64,000 nt of DNA, from positions 3,162,001 through 3,226,000 of the forward strand of contig NZ_CP094970.1 in the NCBI RefSeq assembly GCF_025790165.1, written 5' to 3'. The position numbers were made by a program, and so were the translations under genes. The stretch is from Solicola gregarius (lineage in GTDB: Bacteria > Actinomycetota > Actinomycetes > Propionibacteriales > Nocardioidaceae). Position 1 is the first letter of the stretch; each line of letters starts with the position of its first letter. The notes under the pieces are model-generated. The model was given only the letters and a program-made list of their open reading frames with translations, did no database searches and was not told where the DNA came from. Shown in pieces: positions 8,098 to 16,422 of this stretch.

Positions 8098-9270
8098 GTG
8101 CCCACCCCCGACGCGATCGCGAAGGCGGTCGACGACCTGAGCGACGAGCTGCGTGACCTGCGGCGTGATCTGCACGCGCATCCGGAGCTCGCGTGGCACG
8201 AGGAGCGTACGACCGACGCCGTGGTGTCGATGCTCGAGAAGGGCGGCGTCGCGTACGAGCGGCTCAACGGCAGCGGCGTCGTCGCGGAGGTCGGATCACC
8301 GGGCCGCCCGATCGTCGCGTTGCGCGGCGACATGGACGGCCTGCCCCTCGAAGACACCACCACCGACCCGTGGCGGTCACGTACGCCGGGCGTGGCACAC
8401 GCGTGCGGCCACGACGTACACACCAGCGCCCTGGTGGGCGCTGCGCTGGCACTGAGCTCGGTGCACGCAGAGTCGCCGTTGCCGGTACGCGCGCGGCTAC
8501 TGTTCCAGCCCGCCGAGGAGATCATGCCCGGCGGCGCGCACAAGGTCATCGACGCCGACGCGCTCGAGGGTGTCGACCGGATCTTCGCCGTGCACTGCGA
8601 CCCCTCCGTCGACGTCGGCCAGGTCGGGTTGCGCGACGGCGCGATCACCGGCGCATGCGACTCGATCAGGGTTCGGCTGAGCGGACGCGGCGGGCACACG
8701 TCCCGCCCGCACCTGACCCAGGACCTCACGTACGCCTTGGCGGCGCTGCTGACCCAACTGCCGGCGGCTCTCTCGCGCCGGCTCGACCCGCGTGCCGGCG
8801 CCAGCATGGTGTGGGGAGTCATCCAGGCCGGTAACGCGCTGAACGTCATCCCGTCGAGCGGCGAGATCGCGGGCACGCTGCGGATGCTCGACGCCGCGGC
8901 GTGGCACGAGGCCGAACACCTCGTCCGCACGCTCATCCGCGACCTCATCGCACCGTACGGCGTGAGCGCCGACGTGACGTACGTTCGCGGGGTGCCGCCG
9001 GTGGTGAACGACACCGCCTGCACCTCTGCCCTACGCCGCGCGGTCGAGTCGACGCTCGGCGCCGGGGCCGTCGCGGCGGCGGGCCAGAGCCTCGGCGGCG
9101 AGGACTTCGCGTGGTACCTCGAGCGCGTTCCCGGTGCGATGGGCCGGCTCGGAACCCGTACGCCCGGCGGGCCGACGTACGACCTGCATCAAGGCAGCCT
9201 TCGGGTGGACGAGCGGGCGGTCGACATCGGTGCCAAGCTGCTGGCGACCGTCGCCGTCGACACCGCGTGA
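8098..9270 (+). CDS. M20 family amidohydrolase (aminoacylase/hippurate-hydrolase-like)
   Basis: A 390-residue metallopeptidase-fold hydrolase of the M20D group. Metal-binding and catalytic segments are visible: RGDMDGLP, HACGHDVHTSALVG, FQPAEEIMPGGA, the late GGEDFAWYLE, and a dimerisation insert (RLSGRGGHTSRPH). The family hydrolyses N-acyl or N-carbamoyl amino acids; the substrate is unknown here. The mycobacterial counterpart of this neighbourhood contains amiA1/amiB1 genes of the same family, so this placement next to nucleoside genes is conserved. It starts at GTG 8098 and is divergent from the TetR operon. Confidence 0.9.
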   Translation: MPTPDAIAKAVDDLSDELRDLRRDLHAHPELAWHEERTTDAVVSMLEKGGVAYERLNGSGVVAEVGSPGRPIVALRGDMDGLPLEDTTTDPWRSRTPGVAHACGHDVHTSALVGAALALSSVHAESPLPVRARLLFQPAEEIMPGGAHKVIDADALEGVDRIFAVHCDPSVDVGQVGLRDGAITGACDSIRVRLSGRGGHTSRPHLTQDLTYALAALLTQLPAALSRRLDPRAGASMVWGVIQAGNALNVIPSSGEIAGTLRMLDAAAWHEAEHLVRTLIRDLIAPYGVSADVTYVRGVPPVVNDTACTSALRRAVESTLGAGAVAAAGQSLGGEDFAWYLERVPGAMGRLGTRTPGGPTYDLHQGSLRVDERAVDIGAKLLATVAVDTA

Positions 9271-9432
9271 CACCCGGCAACCCCGGAGGGTGAGCCCGGC
9301 ACATTCCGGCGAGATCACGAGTCGGTATCGAGTTAGGCCAGAGTCGGCCGTTCCGGCATTCGAGACCGGCAGGATGACTAGACTGCGGTGCGCGCAGCGC
9401 TCGCTGCCCACGAAATCTCTCTAGGAGGCCCG

Positions 9433-10539
9433 GTGAAGACGACGGGACGAATCGCGGCTCTCGCCGCAATCTCGGTTCTTGTGCTCGCAGGATGCGGCGA
9501 CCGACCCGACGACGACAACGACAACGGGTCGAGCGACCAGGCGAGCGAGAGCAGCGAGCCGACCGAGAGCAACCCCGACTTCAAGGCGTGCATGGTCTCC
9601 GACTCCGGAGGGTTCGACGACAAGTCGTTCAACCAGACGTCGTACAAGGGTCTCACCGATGCGGTCGACCAGCTCGGCATCGAGAAGGCCGAGCTCGAGT
9701 CGCAGACCGACAGCGACTACCCCGACAACCTGAAGGCGATGGTCGGCGAGGACTGCAACGCCATCGTCACGGTCGGCTTCAAGCTCGCCGCGGCGACTGA
9801 TGCATCGGCGAAGCAGAACCCGAAGATCGACTACGCGATCGTCGACAGCGTGCCCGAGAAGCCGCTCCCGAACGTCCGCGGCCTCGCGTTCGACACCGCG
9901 CAGTCCAGCTTCCTGGCCGGCTACCTCGCGGCGGGCTCGACCGAGACCGGCAGCGTCGGTACGTTCGGCGGCATCGAGATTCCGACCGTCACGATCTTCA
10001 TGGACGGGTACTGGGAAGGCGTGCAGTACTACAACGAGCAGAACGACACCGACGTGAAGGTGCTCGGCTGGGACGAAGAGTCGCAGAAGGGCACGTTCAC
10101 CCAGGACTTCGAGAACAAGTCGAAGGGTCAGAACTCCGCGCAGTCGCTGATCGCGCAGGGCGCCGACGTGATCTTCCCGGTCGCGGGACCCGCTGGCCTC
10201 GGCGGACTCCAGGCCGCGAAGGACTCCGGCGGCGACGTCAAGGCGATCTGGGTCGACACCGATGGCTGCGTCAGCGCCGAGGAGTACTGCGACGTGCTGC
10301 TGGGTAGCGTCGTCAAGGGTATGGACGTTGCGGTGACGGACGCGATCGCCGACTCGGTCCACGACGAGTTCGACAACAAGACGTACGTCGGCACGCTGGA
10401 GAACGACGGCACCGATCTCACCCTCGGGTCCGACCTCGAGGGCGACATCGACCAGGACCTGAAGGACCAGCTCGAGCAGGTCAAGGAAGACATCATCAGC
10501 GGCAAGATCGAGATCACCTCTCCGTCGTCGCCGAAGTAG
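9433..10539 (+). CDS. bmpA: BMP-family nucleoside-binding lipoprotein
   Basis: A 368-residue substrate-binding protein of the Bmp/PnrA family, the receptor of an ABC nucleoside importer. The signal peptide ends in the lipobox VLAGC (Cys about 21), followed by an acidic Ser/Asp linker. Family motifs DSGGFDDKSFNQ, the TVGFKLA region and FPVAGPAGLGG follow. The GTG at 9433 is preceded by AGGAGG at 4 nt, and upstream in-frame starts lack a signal peptide. The gene is followed by a strong hairpin before the ATPase gene, as expected when the receptor must outnumber the transporter. Downstream cdd and deoA support nucleosides as substrate. Confidence 0.93.
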   Translation: MKTTGRIAALAAISVLVLAGCGDRPDDDNDNGSSDQASESSEPTESNPDFKACMVSDSGGFDDKSFNQTSYKGLTDAVDQLGIEKAELESQTDSDYPDNLKAMVGEDCNAIVTVGFKLAAATDASAKQNPKIDYAIVDSVPEKPLPNVRGLAFDTAQSSFLAGYLAAGSTETGSVGTFGGIEIPTVTIFMDGYWEGVQYYNEQNDTDVKVLGWDEESQKGTFTQDFENKSKGQNSAQSLIAQGADVIFPVAGPAGLGGLQAAKDSGGDVKAIWVDTDGCVSAEEYCDVLLGSVVKGMDVAVTDAIADSVHDEFDNKTYVGTLENDGTDLTLGSDLEGDIDQDLKDQLEQVKEDIISGKIEITSPSSPK

Positions 10540-10546
10540 TACCGTT

Positions 10547-10589
10547 CCGCCGCGGAAGGGGTAGCAGGGTGCTGCCTCTTCCGTGGCGG
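10547..10589 (+). terminator. 20-bp stem-loop between receptor and transporter genes
   Basis: A 43-nt hairpin with a 20-bp stem (three G-U pairs, no mismatch) and a GGG loop lies 8 nt past the bmpA stop. Only a short TTT follows, so it could act as an attenuating terminator or as an RNA-stabilising 3' end that raises bmpA mRNA relative to the ATPase and permease genes. The structure is read directly; the role is inferred. Confidence 0.7.
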
Positions 10590-10595
10590 TCGTTT

Positions 10596-10632
10596 AGTGT
10601 CCTAGCGGAGAACCTGACTCAGGACACTGAGT
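10596..10632 (+). promoter_or_regulatory. Two overlapping inverted repeats before the ABC ATPase
   Basis: AGTGTCCT (10596) is complementary to AGGACACT (10621). The latter overlaps a second dyad, ACTCAG-GACA-CTGAGT (10617-10632), just before the ribosome site GGAG. The two structures are mutually exclusive, so this could be an operator or a leader RNA switch. No known riboswitch class is recognised. Confidence 0.45.
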
Positions 10633-10644
10633 AGGAGCGCAAAG

Positions 10645-12165
10645 GTGCAACTCGAGATACGCGGCCTGACCAAGCGGTTCGGGTCGCTCACGGCGAACGA
10701 CCACATCGACCTGAGCGTCGAGCCCGGTGAGATCCACTGCCTGCTCGGCGAGAACGGCGCGGGCAAGTCGACGCTGATGAACATGCTCTACGGGCTGCTC
10801 GAACCCGACGAGGGCGAGATCCTCGCCGACGGGGAGCCGCTCACAATCCGCAGCCCCGGCGATGCCATCGACGCGGGCATCGGCATGGTGCACCAGCACT
10901 TCATGCTCGTCCCCGTGTTCACGGTCGCCGAGAACATCATGCTCGGCCACGAGCAGACCGGCCTGCCGGGCGTACTCAGCCGTCGCAAGGCCGCGGTGCT
11001 CGTCGGCGACCTGTCCGAGCGGTACGGGTTGAGCGTCGACCCCGATGCCAAGGTCGCGGACGTGTCGGTCGGCGTGCAGCAGCGGGTCGAGATCCTGAAG
11101 GCGCTGATCAAGGACGCCGAGGTGTTGATCCTCGACGAGCCGACCGCCGTACTCACTCCGCAGGAGACCGACGAGCTGTTCACGATCATGCGCCAGCTAC
11201 GCGACAGCGGCACGTCGATCGTGTTCATCACCCACAAGCTCAGGGAGGTCCGCGCGATCGCCGATCGCATCACGGTGATCCGGCGCGGCAAGGTCGTGGC
11301 GACCGCCGAGCCGTCGGCGTCGGAGTCCGAGCTCGCCGAGCTGATGGTCGGCCGCGAGGTGAGCCTGACCGTCGACCGGTCCGCCTCCGTCGACATCGGC
11401 GACCCGGTGCTCGAGGTGCGCGACCTGACCATCATCGACGAGCGCGGCCATACCGCCGTCGACCACGTCTCGCTCGACGTACGCGCGGGGGAGGTGCTCG
11501 GTCTCGCCGGCGTGCAGGGCAACGGGCAGACCGAGTTCGTCGCGGCGCTGCTCGGACTCACCGAGCCCGCGACGGGCACGGTCGCGCTGTCCGGCACCGA
11601 TATCGGCGGGTACGGCCCGGCGAGAAGCCTGCGCGCGGGCATCGGGTTCGTGCCCGAGGACCGCAAGCACGACGGGTTCGTCGAGTCGTTCACGGTCGCG
11701 GAGAACCTCGTTCTCGACCTCTACCGGCACGACGAGTTCTCGGCCGGTCTCCAGCTGCGATGGGACAAGATCTACGAGAACGCCGACCACCGGATCGCCG
11801 AGTTCGACATCCGTACCCAGGGTTCGACGGAGCACGTGGGCTCGCTGTCCGGCGGCAACCAGCAGAAGGTCGTGCTCGCCCGCGAGCTGTCCCGGCCGCT
11901 GCGGCTGCTCGTCGCGTCGCAGCCGACCCGGGGACTGGATGTCGGGTCCATCGAGTTCGTGCACAAGCGCATCATGGCCGAGCGGGAGAACGGCACGGCC
12001 GTGCTCATCGTCTCCACGGAGCTGGACGAGATCGTCGGCCTGTCCGACCGGGTCGCGGTGATGTACGGCGGCCGGGTCGCGGGGATCGTGCCGCCCGACA
12101 CGCCACGCGAGGAGCTCGGCCTGCTGATGGCCGGAGTGACACCGGAGGGTGCTCGACATGTCTGA
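10645..12165 (+). CDS. Nucleoside ABC importer ATP-binding protein
   Basis: A 506-residue ATPase with two fused nucleotide-binding domains, as in sugar and nucleoside importers. Domain 1 (about 1-245) has GENGAGKST, signature VSVGVQQRVEI and Walker B LILDEPTAVL. Domain 2 (about 255-500) has a degenerate Walker A (GVQGNGQTEF), signature LSGGNQQKV and VASQPTRGLD, where the usual catalytic Glu position is Q. Such asymmetry is normal in this family. It couples ATP hydrolysis to uptake through the two permeases that follow. The gene overlaps the first permease by 8 nt. Confidence 0.95.
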   Translation: MQLEIRGLTKRFGSLTANDHIDLSVEPGEIHCLLGENGAGKSTLMNMLYGLLEPDEGEILADGEPLTIRSPGDAIDAGIGMVHQHFMLVPVFTVAENIMLGHEQTGLPGVLSRRKAAVLVGDLSERYGLSVDPDAKVADVSVGVQQRVEILKALIKDAEVLILDEPTAVLTPQETDELFTIMRQLRDSGTSIVFITHKLREVRAIADRITVIRRGKVVATAEPSASESELAELMVGREVSLTVDRSASVDIGDPVLEVRDLTIIDERGHTAVDHVSLDVRAGEVLGLAGVQGNGQTEFVAALLGLTEPATGTVALSGTDIGGYGPARSLRAGIGFVPEDRKHDGFVESFTVAENLVLDLYRHDEFSAGLQLRWDKIYENADHRIAEFDIRTQGSTEHVGSLSGGNQQKVVLARELSRPLRLLVASQPTRGLDVGSIEFVHKRIMAERENGTAVLIVSTELDEIVGLSDRVAVMYGGRVAGIVPPDTPREELGLLMAGVTPEGARHV

Positions 12166-13342
12166 GCAAGAGACCGCCGAGCCGTCGCGGCCGAAGCAGC
12201 AAGCGCGGCCGTCCGTCGTCAGCGAGTGGATCCCCACGGTCTGGCTGACGTTCCTCTCGATCGTCCTCGCGCTCGTCGTCGGGGCCGTGCTCATCGTCGT
12301 CAGCAGCGACGAGGTCATCTCGTCGCTGGACTACTTCTTCTCGTACCCGTGGGACACGATCTCGGCGGCCGGCGAGGCCATCGTCGACTCCTACTGGGCG
12401 CTGCTGGACGGCTCGTTCGGCTCGGGCAATGCGATCGCGTCGACGCTCGAACGCGCGGCCCCGCTGGCGTGCGCGGGCCTCGGCGTCACGCTCGCGTTCC
12501 GGGTCGGCCTGTTCAACATCGGTGCCCAGGGCCAGATCATCTCCGGCTCGATCTGCGCCGCGTACGTCGGCTTCACCTGGGACCTCCCGCCCGTGCTGCA
12601 CCTGATCGTCGCGCTGTTCGCCGGTCTGCTCGGTGGCGCGATCTGGGGCGGCATCGTGGGTGTGCTCAAGTCGCAGACCGGTGCGCACGAGGTGATCGTC
12701 ACGATCATGCTCAACTACGTGGCCCTCGCGATCCTGCGCTGGCTGCTGACGCTGAACGACTTCCAGGTTCCCGGTTCGAACAACCCCAAGAGCCCGGTCG
12801 TCGACGGCTCCGCGTCCTTCCCCGACTTCCTCGGCGTGCACTCGGGCGTGTTCGTCGCGCTGCTCGCGGCCGTCGGTGTGTGGTGGCTGCTGTCGCGATC
12901 CACTCTCGGCTTCGAGATGCGCGCCGTCGGTGCCAACCCGGCCGCGTCGCGTACGGCCGGGATGAGCGTCGCGCGGGCGTACACGTTGGCCATGGTGATC
13001 GCCGGTCTGCTCGCCGGTCTGGCGGGCACGCAGCAGGTGCTCGGTCACGACGACCCGCTGACGGACGGCATCGCCGGCTCACTCGGCTTCGACGCGATCA
13101 CGGTGTCCCTGCTCGGGCGCGCGACTCCGAGCGGCACGGTATTGGCGGCGGTCCTGTTCGGGGCCCTCAGCACGGGCGGGCGGCAGATGCAGGCATCGAC
13201 GGGTACGCCACTCGACCTGACGACCGTCCTGCAGGCGATGATCGTGCTGTTCGTCGCGGCGCCCGCGCTCGTACGATCCGTGTTCCGCGTACGCGCCGCC
13301 GAGGGCGGCGGCGCCGTGCTGGCGAAGGGGTGGAACGCATGA
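12158..13342 (+). CDS. Nucleoside ABC importer permease 1
   Basis: A 394-residue integral membrane permease of the branched-chain/ribose type. It has about eight to ten hydrophobic segments and the EAA-like loop SRTAGMSVARAYTLAMVIAG characteristic of BMP-linked importers. ATG 12158 with GGAGG 9 nt upstream is preferred over GTG 12149. The stop overlaps the start of permease 2 (ATGA). It forms the heterodimeric channel with permease 2. Confidence 0.93.
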   Translation: MSEQETAEPSRPKQQARPSVVSEWIPTVWLTFLSIVLALVVGAVLIVVSSDEVISSLDYFFSYPWDTISAAGEAIVDSYWALLDGSFGSGNAIASTLERAAPLACAGLGVTLAFRVGLFNIGAQGQIISGSICAAYVGFTWDLPPVLHLIVALFAGLLGGAIWGGIVGVLKSQTGAHEVIVTIMLNYVALAILRWLLTLNDFQVPGSNNPKSPVVDGSASFPDFLGVHSGVFVALLAAVGVWWLLSRSTLGFEMRAVGANPAASRTAGMSVARAYTLAMVIAGLLAGLAGTQQVLGHDDPLTDGIAGSLGFDAITVSLLGRATPSGTVLAAVLFGALSTGGRQMQASTGTPLDLTTVLQAMIVLFVAAPALVRSVFRVRAAEGGGAVLAKGWNA

Positions 13343-14631
13343 GCGTCGATCAGACCGTCGCGGAGCCCGCCGAGGCGCCGGTGAGCCCGGCCGAACGAAG
13401 TCGTACCCGGCGCATCACGACGATCCTGGCGATCGCGACGGCGCTGTTGCTGTTGATGTGGTGGAAGACCGAGAGCGGAGACTTCACCTTCCTGCTGCAG
13501 CCGACATCGTCGGACACCGACGAGATCTCGGTGTCCACCGACGGCAAGCGGCTCGTGATGTACTGCACGATCATCGCGATCGTGGGTCTGGTGTTGTTCG
13601 CGGCGAAACTGGCGCGCCGGGGTGCCCTGTTCGGGGCACTGATGGCGCTGGTCGGCGTCGCGTTCATCGTCGGCTTCTGCGCCTGGGCGTACTCCGGCCA
13701 GGACACCCCGAGCCCGCTGCCGATGACGAACCCGCTCGAGGGCACGGTCCAGTACGCAACGCCGCTCGTGCTCGGCGCGCTGTGCGGCGCGATGTGCGAG
13801 CGCGCCGGTGTGATCAATGTCGGGATCGAGGCGCAGTTCCTCGCCGGCGCGTTCTTCGCGTCCGTCTCGGCCTCGCTCGCGTACAGCGCCTGGATGGGCC
13901 TGGTCGGCGGCATCGGTGCCGGGATCGCGATCGGGGCCCTGCTCGCGCTGTTCGCCATCCGCTACCTGGTGAACCAGGTCGTACTCGGAGTCGTGCTCGT
14001 CGTCTTCGCGACCGGCATCACCGGGTTCTTGCTCGACCAGATCCCCAGCGACCAGGTGGAGCTGCTGAACAGCCCGCCGATCCTTGCGACGTGGGAGATC
14101 CCCGGTCTGTCGGAGCTGCCGGTCGTCGGCGCGGCGCTGTTCGCCCAGAACTGGCTCGTCTACATCATGTACCTCAGCGTGCCGGTCGCCTGGTTCCTGC
14201 TGTTCCAGACCCGTTGGGGCCTGCGCGTACGCGCGGTCGGCGAGCACCCGACCGCGGCCGACACGGTCGGCATCAAGGTGCGCGGCAGGCGGTGGCAGGC
14301 GGTACTGGTCGGCGGCATCTTCGCCGGGTTGGGCGGTGCGTTCTACACCGTCGGCTCGACGGGTGCGTTCGACAAGGACGTGTCCGCTGGCACCGGCTTC
14401 ATCGCGCTCGCGGCGCTCATCATGGGCCGCTGGCATCCGGTCGGTGCGGCGCTCGCGGCGCTGTTCTTCGGCTTCGTCTCGCAGCTGCAGACCCAGCTGC
14501 AGATCCTCGCGAAGCTGCCGACCGAGCTGCTCGCGATGACGCCGTACCTCGCGACGATCATCGTCGTCGCCGGGTTCGTCGGCCGGGCCATTCCGCCCGC
14601 GGCCGACGGAGAACCGTACGTTAAGTCCTGA
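13339..14631 (+). CDS. Nucleoside ABC importer permease 2
   Basis: A 430-residue permease with a longer N-terminal region than permease 1, including two extra hydrophobic segments near residues 32-45 and 77-115. The conserved family core follows (CERAGVINVGIEAQFLAGAF; LRVRAVGEHPTAADTVGIKV). It overlaps permease 1 by ATGA and is followed after 1 nt by the cytidine deaminase start. Transport and first catabolic steps are therefore one transcription unit. Confidence 0.93.
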   Translation: MSVDQTVAEPAEAPVSPAERSRTRRITTILAIATALLLLMWWKTESGDFTFLLQPTSSDTDEISVSTDGKRLVMYCTIIAIVGLVLFAAKLARRGALFGALMALVGVAFIVGFCAWAYSGQDTPSPLPMTNPLEGTVQYATPLVLGALCGAMCERAGVINVGIEAQFLAGAFFASVSASLAYSAWMGLVGGIGAGIAIGALLALFAIRYLVNQVVLGVVLVVFATGITGFLLDQIPSDQVELLNSPPILATWEIPGLSELPVVGAALFAQNWLVYIMYLSVPVAWFLLFQTRWGLRVRAVGEHPTAADTVGIKVRGRRWQAVLVGGIFAGLGGAFYTVGSTGAFDKDVSAGTGFIALAALIMGRWHPVGAALAALFFGFVSQLQTQLQILAKLPTELLAMTPYLATIIVVAGFVGRAIPPAADGEPYVKS

Positions 14632-14632
14632 C

Positions 14633-15046
14633 ATGACCACTCGCGATGACATCGACTGGCCGGCCTTGCGGTCGGCCGCGGCGGAGGCGATGACGCGGGC
14701 GTACGCGCCGTACTCGCAGTTCCCCGTTGGAGCCGCCGCACTCGTCGACGACGGTCGCGTGGTCGTCGGCTGCAACGTCGAGAACGCCGCGTACGGTGTC
14801 ACGCTCTGCGCGGAGTGTGGGTTGGTCTCGGATCTGGCGGTCGGCGGCGGCGGGCGGCTCGTCGCGTTCACCTGCTGCGGCGGCGACGGCCGACGCCTGA
14901 TGCCGTGCGGCCGCTGCCGGCAGCTGCTGTGGGAGCATGGCGGGCCCGAGCTGCTCGTCGACACGCCGGCCGGCGTACTGACGATGGATGCCGTGCTGCC
15001 GCAGGCGTTCGGCGCGGACGATCTCGAGTCGAGGGAGGGCCGATGA
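14633..15046 (+). CDS. cdd: Cytidine deaminase
   Basis: A 137-residue tetrameric-type cytidine deaminase converting (deoxy)cytidine to (deoxy)uridine. The zinc and catalytic motifs are CAECG and PCGRC, with substrate motif VGCNVENAAYG. Its length is typical for the short bacterial form. It follows permease 2 by 1 nt and overlaps deoA (ATGA), so it belongs to the importer operon. The order cdd-deoA next to sdh and add is also found in Mycobacterium (Rv3315c-Rv3313c). Confidence 0.95.
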   Translation: MTTRDDIDWPALRSAAAEAMTRAYAPYSQFPVGAAALVDDGRVVVGCNVENAAYGVTLCAECGLVSDLAVGGGGRLVAFTCCGGDGRRLMPCGRCRQLLWEHGGPELLVDTPAGVLTMDAVLPQAFGADDLESREGR

Positions 15047-16332
15047 CCGAGCGGCACGATGCCGTCACGATCATCGCGGCGAAGCGCGACCGCGGTGAGC
15101 TGAGCGACGACCAGATCGACTGGGTCGTCGACGCGTACACCCGAAGCGTCGTCGCCGACGAACAGATGTCGGCGCTCGCGATGGCGATCCTGCTCAACGG
15201 CATGGGCCGGCGTGAGATCGCTCGCTGGACGGCCGCGATGATCGCGTCGGGCGAGCGGATGGACTTCGCAGGGCTCTCGCGACCGACCGCGGACAAGCAC
15301 TCCACCGGCGGCGTCGGCGACAAGATCACGCTGCCCCTCGCGCCCCTGGTCGCGTCCTACGGGGTTGCGGTGCCGCAGCTGTCGGGGCGCGGCCTCGGTC
15401 ACACCGGTGGCACGCTCGACAAGCTGGAGTCGATCCCCGGCTGGCGGGCCGACCTGTCCAACGACGCGATGCTGGCCCAGCTCGAGGACGTCGGTGCCGT
15501 GATCTGCGCGGCCGGCTCCGGCCTCGCACCGGCGGACAAGAAGCTGTACGCACTTCGCGACGTGACCGGCACGGTGGAGTCGATCCCGATGATCGCCAGC
15601 TCGATCATGAGCAAGAAGATCGCCGAGGGCACCGGCTCGCTCGTACTCGACGTCAAGGTGGGCTCGGGTGCGTTCATGAAGTCGTACGACGACGCGCGCG
15701 AGCTGGCCGAGACGATGGTCGCGCTCGGCACCGATGCGGGTGTACGTACGACCGCACTGCTCACCGACATGGCGACTCCGCTCGGCATGACCGCAGGCAA
15801 CGCCGTCGAGGTACGCGAGTCGGTCGAGGTGCTCGCCGGGGGAGGCCCCGGCGACGTCGTCGAGCTGACCGTCGCCCTCGCCCGAGAGATGCTCGCGGCG
15901 GTCGGCCGCGACGACGTCGACCCCGCCGACGCGCTGCGCGACGGGCGCGCCATGGACGTGTGGCGGCGGATGATCGCGGCGCAGGGCGGCGACCCGGACG
16001 CGGAACTGCCCCGTGCTCGGGAGACGCAGGTCGTTACGGCGCCGAGCGACGGTGTGCTCGCACGGCTCGACGCGTTCGACGTCGGCGTGTGTGCCTGGCG
16101 CCTCGGCGCAGGCCGGGCACGTGCAGGCGAATCCGTGCAGGCGGCCGCGGGCGTCGAGCTGCACGCCAAACCGGGTGATGCCGTGGCGGCCGGGCAGCCG
16201 CTGCTGACCCTGCACACCGACACCCCGGAACGGTTCGACCGCGCCCTGGAAGCGGTCGACGGCGCGTACGACATCGCCGAGCCGGGGGCGGACGTGCAGC
16301 GCGGAGACATCGTCCTCGACCACATACGGTGA
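15043..16332 (+). CDS. deoA: Thymidine phosphorylase
   Basis: A 429-residue pyrimidine nucleoside phosphorylase that cleaves thymidine or deoxyuridine to base and deoxyribose-1-phosphate. The signature is visible near residue 110 (SGRGLGHTGGTLDKLESIPG), with phosphate-site KHSTGGVGDK. The C-terminal domain holds the family Lys/His-rich face (GVELHAKPGDAV). The stop codon lies inside the left end of a 95-bp perfect palindrome. It is the last cistron of the bmpA-ABC-cdd-deoA unit. Confidence 0.95.
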   Translation: MTERHDAVTIIAAKRDRGELSDDQIDWVVDAYTRSVVADEQMSALAMAILLNGMGRREIARWTAAMIASGERMDFAGLSRPTADKHSTGGVGDKITLPLAPLVASYGVAVPQLSGRGLGHTGGTLDKLESIPGWRADLSNDAMLAQLEDVGAVICAAGSGLAPADKKLYALRDVTGTVESIPMIASSIMSKKIAEGTGSLVLDVKVGSGAFMKSYDDARELAETMVALGTDAGVRTTALLTDMATPLGMTAGNAVEVRESVEVLAGGGPGDVVELTVALAREMLAAVGRDDVDPADALRDGRAMDVWRRMIAAQGGDPDAELPRARETQVVTAPSDGVLARLDAFDVGVCAWRLGAGRARAGESVQAAAGVELHAKPGDAVAAGQPLLTLHTDTPERFDRALEAVDGAYDIAEPGADVQRGDIVLDHIR

Positions 16333-16422
16333 GGAGAGAGTTTTGGCCCTGCGAGGAGAGACTTCTGGCCGCGGACCGCGGCCAGAAGTCTCTCCTCGCA
16401 GGGCCAAAACTCTCTCCTCACC
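16328..16422. repeat. Perfect 95-bp palindrome built of 22-bp GAGGAGAG units
   Basis: Arms of 47 bp are exactly complementary around one central base (16375). Each arm contains two 22-bp units with consensus CGGTGAGGAGAG-N6-GGCC. The variable cores are AGTTTT and ACTTCT, mirrored exactly on the other arm. It begins at the deoA stop and ends just before the coding part of the next gene. It belongs to the same family as the arrays at 22729 and 46800. RNA from either strand would form a very stable hairpin. Confidence 0.95.

Noticed and set aside
16328-16422. Insertion sequence or transposon end
   Set aside because: No transposase, no target duplication and no internal coding sequence; the element is entirely palindrome.
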